Positions 10,574 to 20,116 of a stretch of 64,000 bases of DNA are shown in pieces. Where the stretch lies: assembly GCF_022760755.1 (NCBI RefSeq), contig NZ_JAIVFP010000001.1, positions 2,708,001 through 2,772,000 of the forward strand, given 5' to 3'. The stretch comes from Candidatus Rhodoblastus alkanivorans. Its GTDB lineage: Bacteria; Pseudomonadota; Alphaproteobacteria; Rhizobiales; Beijerinckiaceae. The translations under genes were made by a program, and so were the position numbers. The notes beneath the pieces were generated by a model. The model saw only the letters and a list, made by a program, of their open reading frames with translations. It was not told the DNA's origin and ran no database searches. The first letter of the stretch is position 1. The number at the start of each line of letters is the position of its first letter.

Positions 10574-13267
10574 ATGCCGCCCGACGCCCATGACGAACGC
10601 CGCCCCGATCCCGACGCGCTGCTGGCGCTGACGGGAGACGGCAGGCGCGGCAAGCTCAAGGTCTTCCTCGGCGCCGCGCCCGGCGTCGGGAAGACCTACG
10701 CCATGCTGCAAGGCGCCCGCCGGCTGAAAGCCGACGGGATCGACGTGGTGATCGGGCTGGTCGAAACCCATGGCCGCTCGGAGACCGCGGCCCTGCTCGA
10801 AGGCCTCGACGTGTTGCCGCGCCGCATGGTCGAATACCGCGGCCGGAGTATCGAGGAATTCGACCTCGACGCCGCGCTCGCGCGCAGGCCGGGCCTGATC
10901 GTCGTCGACGAACTCGCCCACACCAACGCGCCGGAGAGCCGCCATCCGAAACGCTGGCAGGATGTCGAGGAACTGCTCGACGCCGGCGTGGACGTGTGGA
11001 CCGCGCTCAACGTCCAGCATCTGGAAAGCCTTGCCGACGTCGTCAGCCGGGTGACCGGCGTGGCGGTGCGCGAGACCGTGCCGGACAACGTGCTGCAAAC
11101 GGCGCAGGATGTGATCCTCGTCGACATCACGCCCGCCGAACTCATCCAGCGTCTGCAGGAGGGCAAGGTCTATATGCCGCAGACCGCGCGCCGCGCCGTG
11201 CAGAATTTCTTCACCCCCAGCAATCTGACCGCCTTGCGCGAACTGGCGTTGCGCCGCACCGCCGATCGGGTCGATGACCAGATGGTCAATTACCTGCGGC
11301 AGAACGCCATCGAAGGACCATGGGAGACGTCGGAATATCTGCTTGTCTGCATCGGCGCCGACGACCGCGCCGAAATCCTGGTGCGCACGGCGAGCCGCAT
11401 GGCGACCCGCCTCAACGCCTCCTGGGTCGTCGTTCATGTCGAGCGGCAAGGCCATGAAGAGACAGACCCAGCGCGCCTCAAGCGGATCGACGAAGCCCTG
11501 CAATTGGCGGAGCGGCTGGGCGCCCAGACCCAGCGCCTGAGCGCCAGCGACATGGTCGCGGAAGTCCTGCGTTACGCGCGCCGCGAAAACGCGACCCAGA
11601 TCGTGCTCGGCCGCTCGCGCGCCGGCTTTCTGCGCCGGCGCTTCGGCGGCAGCTTTTCCGACGAGATGGTTATTCGGTCGGACGATATCGCCGTCCATGT
11701 GGTGACGACGCCGGCGGACAAGGCGCCGCGCGCCGCGTTCCGATGGACGCGCCCGCAGCCGAAACGCGTGTTTCCTGGCTTTCTGGCGGCCGTTTTCGCC
11801 GTCGCCGCGGCGGTGGGCGTCGGGGAGGCCCTGACGCACTTCCTTGATTTGCCGAACCTGTCGATGGTGTTCCTGCTGGCGGTCCTCGCGTGTTCGGCGT
11901 TTTATGGCCTGTGGTCCGCGGTCGCCGCCTCCTTCCTGTCCTTCCTGGCCTATAATTTCTTCTTCATTCCACCGCTTTACACCTTCACAATCGCCGAGCC
12001 GCAGGAGTTGTTGTCGCTGTTGGCTTTCCTCGCCGTGGCGGTGCTTACTGGCTCGCTGGCCGGCCGCGCGCACGATCAGGCCGAGGCCGTGCGCCAGCGC
12101 GCCCAACATTCGGAATCGCTCTACGACTTCTCGCGCAAGCTGGCGGGCGCCGCGAAGCTCGACGACGTGCTGTGGGCCGCGGCCGCTCATCTGCAAAAGA
12201 TCGTCGGCGGCGCCGTCGTGTTTCTGATCCCGGAGGACGGCGACCTGCAGGTGAGCATCGCCTGGCCGCCAGACGTGGAACTGAATGAAGGCGAGATGAG
12301 CGCCGCGCGCTGGGCCTTTTCCAAGAATGAAATCGCCGGCTGGCATACGGACACGCTTCCCACGCTCGCCAGGCAGTTCCGGCCTCTGGTCACGCCGCGC
12401 GGCGCGGTCGGCGTGCTCGGCTTCGAGCCCATGGCGCGCGGCGCCGCGCCAACGCCTGAAGTCGAACGCGCCCTGACCTCGATCCTCGAACAGACTGCGC
12501 TGGCCGTCGATCGTTCGCTTCTGGTCGGCGAAGCGGTGCGCGCGGCGGCGCTCGAAGACAATGAAAAGCTGCGCACGACGCTGCTGTCGTCGCTTTCGCA
12601 CGATCTGCGCACGCCGCTCGCGACAATCGCCGGCGCCATTTCGACCCTGCGGCAATTACGTGATCGGCTGTCGCCCGAAAAAACCGAGGAGCTGCTGGAA
12701 TCCGCCGAGGAAGAAACGGAGCGCCTCACCCGCTTCATCGCGAATTTGCTCGACATGTCACGCATCGAATCCGGCGCGCTGAAAGCGCGTCAGGATTACA
12801 TCGATCCCATCGACTGCATCCGCAACGCGGTCGAACGCGGCCGCAAGGCCTTCGGCGCGCAAACCATCGAGACCTCGCTGGCCCCTGAGCTGCCTTTCAT
12901 TCGTGGCGACGCCCAGCTTCTGGAACAGGTCTTGTTCAACCTGCTCGACAACGCCCATAAATATGGCGGCGGCTCGACTGCGATGGTCCACGCCCGCCGC
13001 GAGGGCGAACATGCGGTGATCAGCGTCACCGACGAAGGACCGGGGATCAAGCCGGCGGATTTGACCCGCGTGTTCGAAAAATTCTATCGGGGCGGCAAGG
13101 CTGACGGTCGCAAGGCCGGGACGGGCCTTGGCCTGTCCATCTGCAAGGGACTGGTCGAGGCGATGGGCGGAACGATCGAAGCGCAAAGCCCGGCGGTGCG
13201 CCGGCGCGGAACGCGGATCGTGCTGCGGTTCCCGGTCGCGCAGATCAAGGAGAGATTGCCCGCATGA
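10574..13267 (+). CDS. kdpD: Osmosensitive K+ channel histidine kinase KdpD
   Basis: 897-residue membrane sensor kinase that activates KdpE when K+ is limiting. The N-terminal KdpD domain carries a Walker A motif (GAAPGVGKTYAML) near residues 35-47 and VVDELAHTNAP. A universal-stress-protein-like domain (about 250-370), four closely spaced membrane helices (about 395-500) and a GAF-like region follow. The HisKA motif LSSLSHDLRTPLATIAG has its phospho-acceptor at His676. The ATPase domain shows NLLDNAHKYG and GTGLGLSICKGLVEAMGG. It starts 3 bases after the kdpC stop and overlaps kdpE by 4 bases. Confidence 0.96.
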   Translation: MPPDAHDERRPDPDALLALTGDGRRGKLKVFLGAAPGVGKTYAMLQGARRLKADGIDVVIGLVETHGRSETAALLEGLDVLPRRMVEYRGRSIEEFDLDAALARRPGLIVVDELAHTNAPESRHPKRWQDVEELLDAGVDVWTALNVQHLESLADVVSRVTGVAVRETVPDNVLQTAQDVILVDITPAELIQRLQEGKVYMPQTARRAVQNFFTPSNLTALRELALRRTADRVDDQMVNYLRQNAIEGPWETSEYLLVCIGADDRAEILVRTASRMATRLNASWVVVHVERQGHEETDPARLKRIDEALQLAERLGAQTQRLSASDMVAEVLRYARRENATQIVLGRSRAGFLRRRFGGSFSDEMVIRSDDIAVHVVTTPADKAPRAAFRWTRPQPKRVFPGFLAAVFAVAAAVGVGEALTHFLDLPNLSMVFLLAVLACSAFYGLWSAVAASFLSFLAYNFFFIPPLYTFTIAEPQELLSLLAFLAVAVLTGSLAGRAHDQAEAVRQRAQHSESLYDFSRKLAGAAKLDDVLWAAAAHLQKIVGGAVVFLIPEDGDLQVSIAWPPDVELNEGEMSAARWAFSKNEIAGWHTDTLPTLARQFRPLVTPRGAVGVLGFEPMARGAAPTPEVERALTSILEQTALAVDRSLLVGEAVRAAALEDNEKLRTTLLSSLSHDLRTPLATIAGAISTLRQLRDRLSPEKTEELLESAEEETERLTRFIANLLDMSRIESGALKARQDYIDPIDCIRNAVERGRKAFGAQTIETSLAPELPFIRGDAQLLEQVLFNLLDNAHKYGGGSTAMVHARREGEHAVISVTDEGPGIKPADLTRVFEKFYRGGKADGRKAGTGLGLSICKGLVEAMGGTIEAQSPAVRRRGTRIVLRFPVAQIKERLPA

Positions 13268-13950
13268 AGCAGCGTGTGCTGGTCGTCGACGACGAGGAAC
13301 AGATCCTGAAGTTCCTGACCACGGCGTTGGAGGCTTCGGATTATGAAGTCATCCACGCCACGACGGGCCGGCAGGCGCTGCATCTGATCGCCACCGCCGC
13401 GCCCGACCTGATCATTCTCGATCTCGGCCTGCCGGACATGGATGGCAAGGAGGTTCTCACCAAGGCGCGCGGCTTTTCGGCCAAGCCGGTCATCGTGTTG
13501 TCCGCCCGCGAGCGCGAGGTGGAAAAAATCGAGGCGCTCGACCTCGGCGCCAATGATTATGTCGAAAAGCCTTTCAAGATCGGCGAGCTGCTGGCGCGAT
13601 TGCGCGTCGCGTCGCGGCTCGCCAATCACGAGCAGCCGAAGCGGACGATCTTCGAGGCGGACGGACTGCGCGTCGATCTCGAACGTCGCCTTGTCACGCG
13701 CGACGGAACGCCGGTGAAGCTGACACCAAAGGAATACGACCTCCTGGCCTTCCTGGTCCATCATGCGGGGCGCGTGGCGACGCACCGCCAGATTCTTCTC
13801 AGCGTCTGGGGCCCGGCCCACGCCCAGGACACGCCCTATTTGCGGGTCTTCGTCGGCCAATTACGCGCCAAGATCGAGGCTAAACCCGACTCGCCAAGCC
13901 TCATCCTGACCGAACCGGGCGTCGGCTACCGGCTCTCGACCGACGAATGA
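13264..13950 (+). CDS. kdpE: KDP operon response regulator KdpE
   Basis: 228-residue OmpR-family regulator. The receiver domain has the acidic pocket DDEE at residues 9-12, the phospho-acceptor Asp53 in ILDLGLPDMDG, and the conserved Lys in VEKPF. A winged-helix DNA-binding domain follows (LTPKEYDLLAFLVHHAGRV; GVGYRL near the end). The ATGA overlap with kdpD indicates translational coupling. The KdpDE pair should drive transcription of the upstream structural genes. Confidence 0.96.
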   Translation: MKQRVLVVDDEEQILKFLTTALEASDYEVIHATTGRQALHLIATAAPDLIILDLGLPDMDGKEVLTKARGFSAKPVIVLSAREREVEKIEALDLGANDYVEKPFKIGELLARLRVASRLANHEQPKRTIFEADGLRVDLERRLVTRDGTPVKLTPKEYDLLAFLVHHAGRVATHRQILLSVWGPAHAQDTPYLRVFVGQLRAKIEAKPDSPSLILTEPGVGYRLSTDE

Positions 13951-14275
13951 AGCTTGTCGTCGACAAGGTTCCAACGGAATTGGAGGGCTCGAATGATTGG
14001 ACGAAGTCGGCCAAGACTTTGTCACGTTCCTCATAGCTCATTCGTTCACTACCTGTCCCGGCGTGGTCGCCCAGAGACCCGGCAACCAGGGGCAGGACTG
14101 GCTTTCAGCCGTGGGCGACAACATTCTCTCGAATATGCAATACCGCATCGGGTCATAAGCACGCGTTCGAATGACTTGCGGCGTGACCGCTGATGGCGTT
14201 GGCACGGACGTTGGGAAGCAAGCTCGAAGGGCTTTCTGACGTTGCAGACCGAAGTTCAAACCGGGACTTTTTCCT
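13951..14275. other. Intergenic region after kdpE
   Basis: Nothing convincing is encoded. Short frames on both strands lack protein-like composition. A short perfect palindrome (CTTGTCGTCGACAAG) sits just after the kdpE stop, but it has no loop or T-run, so I do not call it a terminator. Confidence 0.4.
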
Positions 14276-14482
14276 TCACTTCCTCGTCTTGCGCGTCTTC
14301 GCCACGCCGGGGTTCAGCGCGCCGCCCCAGAAATCCAGAACAGTCTTTTGCGCCTTGCGCAAAGCGATCCCCTGCTGTCGGCGCATTTCATTCATGGCGT
14401 GGCCGCGCGCGGCGCCGAAAACCTTGTTGGCGCCGCTGAGCCACAGACTCAGATAGGGATTTTTCCCGCCCGATTTCGCCAT
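14276..14482 (-). CDS. Small hypothetical protein, 68 residues
   Basis: Basic, helical small protein beginning MAKSGGKNPYLSLWLSGANK and ending in a Lys/Arg-rich tail. The central part (MNEMRRQQGIALRKAQKTVLDFW) is amphipathic and recalls phasin-like or DNA-associated small proteins, but I do not recognise a family. The composition is protein-like and it lies 36 bases downstream of another small reverse-strand gene, so the two may be co-transcribed. Confidence 0.6.
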   Translation of the reverse strand: MAKSGGKNPYLSLWLSGANKVFGAARGHAMNEMRRQQGIALRKAQKTVLDFWGGALNPGVAKTRKTRK

Positions 14483-14518
14483 GACGCGCCTCGGCCTCGC
14501 GGGCCTCCCGCGAGGCCC

Positions 14519-14839
14519 TCACAAAGCAACATATACGAATTTGGGTCCTTTGAGAGCCGGGTAATTGTCGCGCAGCGCCTTGGCGATCTTCCCGACGAGG
14601 GCCTTCTCACCCGCGGCCGATGGGCCGACGAAATCCGTGCCCGCCATCCAGGTCTCAAGAAAACAATGGAGGGTTTCGTCGTAGTCGGAACCGGTCGGAT
14701 TGGCGGTCTTGTCGGCGAGCGAAGCGACGCCTTTGGCGTCCACTTCCAGGCGCCAGTCGCGGTCGTCCACCTGCGAAGCCAGCAATTTGGCGAGATCGGC
14801 GTCGGTCCAGTTTCCGTTGAGATCAAGCGTCATCGGCAT
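14519..14839 (-). CDS. Small hypothetical acidic protein, 106 residues
   Basis: Soluble protein starting MPMTLDLNGNWTDADLAKLL. No signal peptide, membrane segment or catalytic motif is visible. A good protein-like composition and an N-terminal DLNGNWTDADLAKLLASQVDDRDWRLEV-type layout (quoted in part) suggest a real compact domain of unknown function. It is the upstream partner of the 68-residue gene. Confidence 0.6.
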   Translation of the reverse strand: MPMTLDLNGNWTDADLAKLLASQVDDRDWRLEVDAKGVASLADKTANPTGSDYDETLHCFLETWMAGTDFVGPSAAGEKALVGKIAKALRDNYPALKGPKFVYVAL

Positions 14840-14975
14840 GCCCTTTGTCCCTCGCGCCGCCCCGTCCTGTCACAAAGGCGACGCCGCCAAGCCGAAGCAG
14901 GGATCGGGCCATGCGGCGCGACATTCGACGCGGCACGATAATTGATTGGCGGTCCGCGCAATCCGCGAGACCGCC

Positions 14976-15623
14976 ATGGCCGAAATCATCGAAGGTCCGA
15001 AACTCGCCGCTTTATCCTGCGGCAAGCCCGTCTATCTCGTCGTCCTGCTCCATGGCGAAGGCGGGAGCGGCCAGGACATGGCCGATCTCGCCCTGGGCTG
15101 GGTGCCCGAGATGATCAAGGCGGATTTCGTCGCGCTCGAAGCCCCTTTCCGCGACCCCGAAGGCCGCGCGGTCTGGCGCGAGGCGGAACGGCCGCAATCT
15201 TTCGCCGAAAGCGCCGCCGCGCTCGATTCCTTCCTCGACGCGCAACTCGCGACAACCCGCCTGCCCGCCTCCCATCTCGCGCTGGTCGGCTTCGGCCAGG
15301 GCGCGGAACTGGCGCTGACCGTCGGCCTGCGCCGGCCTCAGAAGCTCGCCGCCCTGGTCGGTTTTTCCGGCGCCTATCCGACGCAGACGCTGCCTGACGA
15401 ACTCGCCGACCCGGCCCCGACCCTGCTGGTCCACGGCGACGCCGACGCCCGTTATTCCGCCATGCTGGCGCTGAAGGACGCCCTGAAGGCGCGCGGCGCG
15501 CCGGTTTGGAGCTTCAAGCGGCCCGGCCTCGGCCATGAGATCGACGGCGACGGCGCCGACGCGGCCGGGGCTTTCCTGGCGAAACATGTCCGACATGTCA
15601 AAGAAGATCACGACCACGATTGA
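14976..15623 (+). CDS. Phospholipase/carboxylesterase-family alpha/beta hydrolase lacking the catalytic serine
   Basis: 215-residue alpha/beta hydrolase of the small esterase family (YpfH/carboxylesterase type). The strand and oxyanion segment VVLLHGEGGSGQDM and the later LLVHGDADARYS (acid) and GLGHEIDGDG (His) motifs are all present. The nucleophile elbow, normally GFSQG in this family, reads GFGQG: Gly107 (codon GGC at 15294-15296) replaces the serine. One base change from AGC would do this. The protein may therefore be non-hydrolytic, or this copy may be recently inactivated, or it may hold a sequencing error. I take the ATG at 14976, where similarity to the family begins. Confidence 0.8.
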   Translation: MAEIIEGPKLAALSCGKPVYLVVLLHGEGGSGQDMADLALGWVPEMIKADFVALEAPFRDPEGRAVWREAERPQSFAESAAALDSFLDAQLATTRLPASHLALVGFGQGAELALTVGLRRPQKLAALVGFSGAYPTQTLPDELADPAPTLLVHGDADARYSAMLALKDALKARGAPVWSFKRPGLGHEIDGDGADAAGAFLAKHVRHVKEDHDHD

Positions 15624-15642
15624 GGCCGAAAGGAACCCCGTC

Positions 15643-15849
15643 ATGCCGATGAATGAAGAAGCGATCGAAGCCGGCAAATGCTATTCGGCCGGCGCCGAAA
15701 ATTACAAAGTCATCGCCATCACGCGCAGCATCGTGACCTATCAGGCCTGGCCAAAGGGCGGCAAACTCAACCCCTTGCGCATCAATTGCGGGCTGAAGGC
15801 CTTCGCCGCGGCCGTCCGAAAGGAAATTGCCTGCCCGGCGGCGCCATAA
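15643..15849 (+). CDS. Small hypothetical protein, 68 residues
   Basis: Starts MPMNEEAIEAGKCYSAGAEN and has two later regions of good composition (YKVIAITRSIVTYQAWPKGG). It looks like a small beta-rich domain; I do not recognise the family. It begins 19 bases after the hydrolase gene, so it is probably co-transcribed with it, and GGAA-rich sequence precedes the ATG. Confidence 0.6.
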   Translation: MPMNEEAIEAGKCYSAGAENYKVIAITRSIVTYQAWPKGGKLNPLRINCGLKAFAAAVRKEIACPAAP

Positions 15850-15986
15850 GGTCGAACAGTCGGGAAACGGCGGGCGTTTCCCCGACCGGCCGCCCGAGAG
15901 AGGTCGAATCTCGCCACGATTCGCCCCGATTTCTGTCGCGGGACCTTCACGGGCGGAGGATATCTTCGCCCGAAAGGGAGCATCCG

Positions 15987-16205
15987 ATGGACGCCGCGAT
16001 CCGGCGCGAGGACGATCTCGCGTCCGTCAATCACGACGTCGCCAAGATCGACCTTTGGGAACAGGCCTGTTTCGGCGAGGACGAGATCCCCGCCGAGGCG
16101 AAGGCCACGAAAGAGAACCAAGAGGACGCCCTGTGCGAACGGATTTTCGGATCTAGCTTTTGTATCGCCAGAGCGCCCACTGCCTGCGCCAGGGCGCCAC
16201 GTTGA
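15987..16205 (+). CDS. Small hypothetical acidic protein, 72 residues
   Basis: Begins MDAAIRREDDLASVNHDVAK after a strong ribosome site (AAAGGGAG with a 6-base spacer). The first 54 residues are acidic and helical. The last part (about residues 55-72) lies over the 3' end of the reverse-strand squalene-synthase-like gene, so the two genes overlap tail to tail by 53 bases. No function can be assigned. Confidence 0.5.
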   Translation: MDAAIRREDDLASVNHDVAKIDLWEQACFGEDEIPAEAKATKENQEDALCERIFGSSFCIARAPTACARAPR

Positions 16206-16986
16206 CGGGCGTCGAAAAGGGATCGTAATCCCGGCGCTCCATTTGGTCCAGATAAAGCCCGGGCAGAGCGAGAAGGCGGAAAGCCTCGCGCGCCGGCCTG
16301 GGGAGGGAGAGGACGCCATGTTTCGCTTTGACCAGATCGTCGCGCGCCAAAGCGCGCAGCTCCGCCAACGCGGCCTTGACGGCTTGCGTCCCGTCGCGCG
16401 CGAACAGATCGGCCGGCGTCAGCCCATGCCGGGCAAGCATATCGACAGGCAGGTAGCATTGCCGGCGCGCGACATGCCAGGGCAGCGCCCGCAGCAAGCC
16501 CGTGACGGCATAGGCGCGGCCAGCCGCAGCCGCGACATCCTCGGCCTCGGCCCCGCCCAGAATGCGGGCCGCAAGGCCAAAAAGAACGGAACAGGTCTCG
16601 TCGCAATATTGGTCCAGAAAGGCCCTGTCCGGCGCCGGGTCGTCGTAAAGGTCGAAGCGCCGCGCCTCTAGATAATCCAGCAGCTTTTGCCGCGGCAGGC
16701 CGCAGGTCTCGACAGTCGCGAGCAAGGCGTCGGCGGTAGGATTGGCGGAAGGCTCGCCGCCCCCCGCCGCATTGAGCGCGTCGACCCACCATTGCAGCCG
16801 CATTTCGCCCAGCAGCGGCTGGGAAACCTGCTCGCTTATGCGCGCGACCTCGGCGTTGAAGGCGTAAAGCGCGAAAAGATGCGGCCGCGCCGCGTCCGGC
16901 GCGAACATCGACGCCAGCCAGCGGTCGCGGTCGGCCTCGCGCAGGGCCTCGCCGCAGAGCCGGTAATGTTCGGCCAGCCGGTCCAA
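16153..16986 (-). CDS. Squalene/phytoene synthase-like protein (NDUFAF6 type)
   Basis: 277-residue member of the isoprenoid synthase-like family that includes phytoene and squalene synthases. Matching segments include LFALYAFNAEVARISEQVS, EMRLQWWVDAL and DQYCDETCSVLFGLAARILG. True synthases have a DxxxD diphosphate-binding motif in the first helix region, which here reads FNAEVA. It is therefore more like the NDUFAF6 branch (a complex I assembly factor in mitochondria) than a working synthase. It is the last gene of the metG-tatD-MBL run, 3 bases after the previous stop. A catalytic role is unlikely but not excluded. Confidence 0.75.
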   Translation of the reverse strand: MDRLAEHYRLCGEALREADRDRWLASMFAPDAARPHLFALYAFNAEVARISEQVSQPLLGEMRLQWWVDALNAAGGGEPSANPTADALLATVETCGLPRQKLLDYLEARRFDLYDDPAPDRAFLDQYCDETCSVLFGLAARILGGAEAEDVAAAAGRAYAVTGLLRALPWHVARRQCYLPVDMLARHGLTPADLFARDGTQAVKAALAELRALARDDLVKAKHGVLSLPRPAREAFRLLALPGLYLDQMERRDYDPFSTPVNVAPWRRQWALWRYKS

Positions 16987-16989
16987 GGG

Positions 16990-17784
16990 CTAGACGCTCA
17001 GCCGCATGAAATCATAGGCCGGCTCGATATTCGCCGGCAGATTACGGCGCAGGACCTCGTAATCGAGATCGGTGTGCAGATTGGTCAGCACCGCGCGCTT
17101 CGGCTTGAAATGCGCGATCAGCTCCAGCGTCTCAGCTACCGAGAGATGGCTCGGATGATGCTTGTGCCGAAGCGCGTCCACGATCCACAGATCGAGATTT
17201 TCCAGAAACTCCATGCTCTCGGGCGGGACATATTTGACGTCCGGCGTATAGGCGCAGGCGCCGAAACGAAAACCGACGGCGTCGATGTCGCCATGATTGA
17301 GCCGGAAGGGCAGAACGTCGATCTCCCCGGCCGGGCCGCCATGCGCAAAGCTTCGGCCATAATCGAAGACATGGGGGATGAGCAGCGGCGGATAATTACT
17401 GCCCGGCGGGGTCTCGAACAGATAATCGAAACGCGAACCCACCGCGGCCCAGGTCGGCGGATCGAAGAAAACGTCGATCTTGCGGTGCATGGCCATGGTC
17501 AGGGGCCGCAGATCGTCGAGGCCGTGGATGTGGTCGGCATGGGCGTGGGTCAGCAGCACCGCGTCGAGCCGATGGACCTCGGTCGCGATCAACTGCTCGC
17601 GCAGGTCGGCGCCGGCGTCCACCAGCAGCCTGGTCGGCTCCCTCTCGCCGCGCTTTTCCACCAGGATGGCGCATCGGCGGCGGCGGTTCTTCGGATTGTT
17701 GGGGTCGCATTCGCCCCAGCCCTGCGCGACGCGGGGGACGCCCGCCGACGAGCCGCAGCCCAATATGACAACGTCAATCGTCAT
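16990..17784 (-). CDS. MBL-fold metallo-hydrolase (PhnP-like)
   Basis: 264-residue metallo-beta-lactamase-fold hydrolase. The metal-binding motif THAHADHIHGLDDLRPL is intact near residues 78-94, the start MTIDVVILGCGSSAGVPRV is typical of the PhnP-like cyclic-phosphodiesterase group, and a later conserved His lies in LSVAETLELIAHF-VLTNLHTDLDY (quoted in two parts). It overlaps the tatD-like gene by 4 bases, an order (metG, tatD, MBL) common in alphaproteobacteria. Its substrate is not shown by the sequence; a cyclic phosphate ester is an inference from the family. Confidence 0.88.
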   Translation of the reverse strand: MTIDVVILGCGSSAGVPRVAQGWGECDPNNPKNRRRRCAILVEKRGEREPTRLLVDAGADLREQLIATEVHRLDAVLLTHAHADHIHGLDDLRPLTMAMHRKIDVFFDPPTWAAVGSRFDYLFETPPGSNYPPLLIPHVFDYGRSFAHGGPAGEIDVLPFRLNHGDIDAVGFRFGACAYTPDVKYVPPESMEFLENLDLWIVDALRHKHHPSHLSVAETLELIAHFKPKRAVLTNLHTDLDYEVLRRNLPANIEPAYDFMRLSV

Positions 17785-18566
17785 GCGGCGAGCGGCGGCA
17801 TTTTATCGAACAATTTAATGGCGTTGGCTGTCGTCGCTTCAGCCAGCTCATCAAGTTCGATTCCCTTGACCTCGGCGAGAATTTTCGCCGTCTGCGCGAC
17901 AAAAGCCGGCTCGTTGGTCTTGCCGCGATAAGGCGTGGGGGCGAGGAAAGGCGCGTCGGTCTCGATGAGCATCCGGTCGAGCGGGACGTCCCTCGCGATC
18001 TCGCGCAATTCGTGCGAGTTCTTGAAGGTCACGATGCCGGAAAAGGAGACGTAAAGCCCAAGCTCGACTCCCCGTTCGGCCAGCGCCCGGCTGGACGAAA
18101 AGCAATGCAGCAGCGCCTTGAATTTTCCCTTGGCCATCTCGTCCGCCAGGATCGCCGCCATGTCCTCGTCGGCGTCGCGGGTATGGATCACCAAGGGCAG
18201 GCCGGTTTCCCGCGCCGCCACGATATGGGCGCGGAAGACGCGATGGGCGAGATCGCGCGGGGCGCGGTCGTAATGATAATCGAGCCCCGCCTCGCCAATC
18301 GCCACGCATTTCTCATGCATTGCAAGGTTGACGATTTCGGCGGAGGAAAATTCGCGCTCGTCTTGCGCGTGGTTGGGATGCGTGCCGACCGAACAGAAGA
18401 TGTTGTCGTCGCTTTCGGCGATGGCGCGAATGTCGGGAAATTTCTCGATCTCGGTGCAGATCGTGATCATCCGGCCGACCCCGGCGGCGGCGGCGCGATC
18501 CAGCACCCCGGCGCGGTCCTTGACCAGTTCCGGGAAATCGAGATGGCAATGGGTGTCGATCAGCAT
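17781..18566 (-). CDS. TatD-family metal-dependent deoxyribonuclease (YcfH type)
   Basis: 261-residue TIM-barrel hydrolase. The metal ligands appear as THCHLD at residues 4-9, the Glu in AIGEAGLDYHYD, the histidines in LPLVIHTRDAD and ALLHCFSSS, and the Asp in LIETDAPFLAP. All expected active-site residues are present, so it should be an active 3'-5' exonuclease or DNA-repair nuclease. Its ATG overlaps the metG stop (TGATG), and its own end overlaps the MBL gene. Confidence 0.94.
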   Translation of the reverse strand: MLIDTHCHLDFPELVKDRAGVLDRAAAAGVGRMITICTEIEKFPDIRAIAESDDNIFCSVGTHPNHAQDEREFSSAEIVNLAMHEKCVAIGEAGLDYHYDRAPRDLAHRVFRAHIVAARETGLPLVIHTRDADEDMAAILADEMAKGKFKALLHCFSSSRALAERGVELGLYVSFSGIVTFKNSHELREIARDVPLDRMLIETDAPFLAPTPYRGKTNEPAFVAQTAKILAEVKGIELDELAEATTANAIKLFDKMPPLAA

Positions 18567-20116
18567 CAGTTGGCCGCCTCCGGCTCGACATAGCGCGGGA
18601 AGATCGGCGCCGGCGCCGGCAGGTCGGCGCCGGCGAACAGCCGATGCTCCGGCGTCGCATAACGGAAATCGCGCTCATCGGCGCGGACCGCGAGAAGGTC
18701 AAGCAATTTTCCCGCCGCCGCTGGAATGAAGGGCTGGCATAGGACGCCAACCACACGCAGGGTTTCGATGGTCGTGAACAGAACCGCGTCGCGCCGCCCC
18801 GGATCGCTTTTGCCAAGCTTCCAGGGCTCCTGGCCGGCGAAATAGCGGTTGGCGTCGCCCACCACGGCCCAGATTTCGGCAAGCGCCTGATGCGGCGCAT
18901 AGGCGGCCATCGCGCCGCGGACCGCCTCAACCGCCCCATAGGTCTTGGCCAGCATCTCGGCGTCGGCCGACTGGACCTCGCCCTGCTCGGGAACCTTCGC
19001 GCCGCAATTCTTGGCGATCATCGACAGCGAACGCTGCGCCAGATTGCCCAAATCATTGGCGAGATCGGCGTTGATGCGCTGGACGATAGCCTCGTGGGAA
19101 TAGTTGCCGTCCTGGCCGAAGGGCACCTCGCGCAGGAAGAAATAGCGCAAGGCGTCCACGCCATAATGGTCGGCGAGCGCCATCGGATCGATAACATTGC
19201 CGACCGATTTCGACATTTTCTCGCCACGATTGAACAGAAAGCCATGGACGACGATCTGCTTCGGCAAGGGAACATCCGCCGACATCAGGAAGGCCGGCCA
19301 GAAGATGGCGTGGAAACGGGTGATGTCCTTGCCGATGACATGAGCGTCGCAGGGCCAGAATTTCGCGCGCGGGCCGCCGTCGAACCAGCCGGTCGCGGTC
19401 AGGTAATTGGTGAGCGCGTCGACCCAGACATACATCACATGGCGTTCGTCGCCGGGGACCGGGATGCCCCAGTCGAAGGTCGTGCGGCTGATCGAAAGAT
19501 CATTCAGCCCGCGCTTCACGAAAGCCACGATCTCGTTGCGGTATTTCTCCGGCGTGATGAAGTCCGGATGGGCCTCGTAATGGGCCAGCAGCTTTTCAGC
19601 ATAGGCCGAAAGGCGAAAGAAATAGCTCTCCTCCTCCACCCATTCGACCGGCGTGCCGGTCGGCGCGAATTTCCTGCCCTCGGCGTTTTCGGTGAGTTCG
19701 TTTTCGTCGTAATAGGCCTCGTCGCGGACCGAATACCAGCCGCTGTATTTCGACAAGTAAATGTCGCCCTTTGCCGCCATCCGCCGCCAGATTTCCTGCA
19801 CGCAAGCCTTGTGGCGCTGCTGCGTGGTTCGCACGACGTCGTCGGCGACGGCGTTGAGCTTCTCGCCCATGGCCTGGAACTGCCCGGCCGTGCGATCCGC
19901 CAAAGCCAGCGGAGTCAAGCCCTCGCGCGTCGCCGTCTGCTGCATCTTCAGGCCATGCTCGTCCATACCGGTGACGAACAGCGCCTCGCGCCCGTCGAGC
20001 CGGTGGAAGCGCGCGAAGGCGTCGGTCGCGATGCGCTCATAGGCATGGCCGATATGCGGCGCGCCATTGGCGTAGGGAATGGCGGTGGTGACGTAATATT
20101 CGGCGCGTTCGGACAT
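18566..20116 (-). CDS. metG: Methionyl-tRNA synthetase
   Basis: 516-residue class I synthetase charging tRNA-Met. The HIGH signature ([13 protein letters not shown]) lies near residues 16-28 and the KMSKS loop ([10 protein letters not shown]) near residue 300. It lacks the C-terminal EMAP/tRNA-binding domain found in some bacterial MetG, as usual for this short alphaproteobacterial form. It heads the reverse-strand run with the TatD, MBL and squalene-synthase-like genes. No frameshift is visible. Confidence 0.97.
   Translation of the reverse strand: MSERAEYYVTTAIPYANGAPHIGHAYERIATDAFARFHRLDGREALFVTGMDEHGLKMQQTATREGLTPLALADRTAGQFQAMGEKLNAVADDVVRTTQQRHKACVQEIWRRMAAKGDIYLSKYSGWYSVRDEAYYDENELTENAEGRKFAPTGTPVEWVEEESYFFRLSAYAEKLLAHYEAHPDFITPEKYRNEIVAFVKRGLNDLSISRTTFDWGIPVPGDERHVMYVWVDALTNYLTATGWFDGGPRAKFWPCDAHVIGKDITRFHAIFWPAFLMSADVPLPKQIVVHGFLFNRGEKMSKSVGNVIDPMALADHYGVDALRYFFLREVPFGQDGNYSHEAIVQRINADLANDLGNLAQRSLSMIAKNCGAKVPEQGEVQSADAEMLAKTYGAVEAVRGAMAAYAPHQALAEIWAVVGDANRYFAGQEPWKLGKSDPGRRDAVLFTTIETLRVVGVLCQPFIPAAAGKLLDLLAVRADERDFRYATPEHRLFAGADLPAPAPIFPRYVEPEAAN

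Noticed and set aside
13952-13966. Palindrome after kdpE read as a terminator
   Set aside because: It has no loop and no run of T after it.
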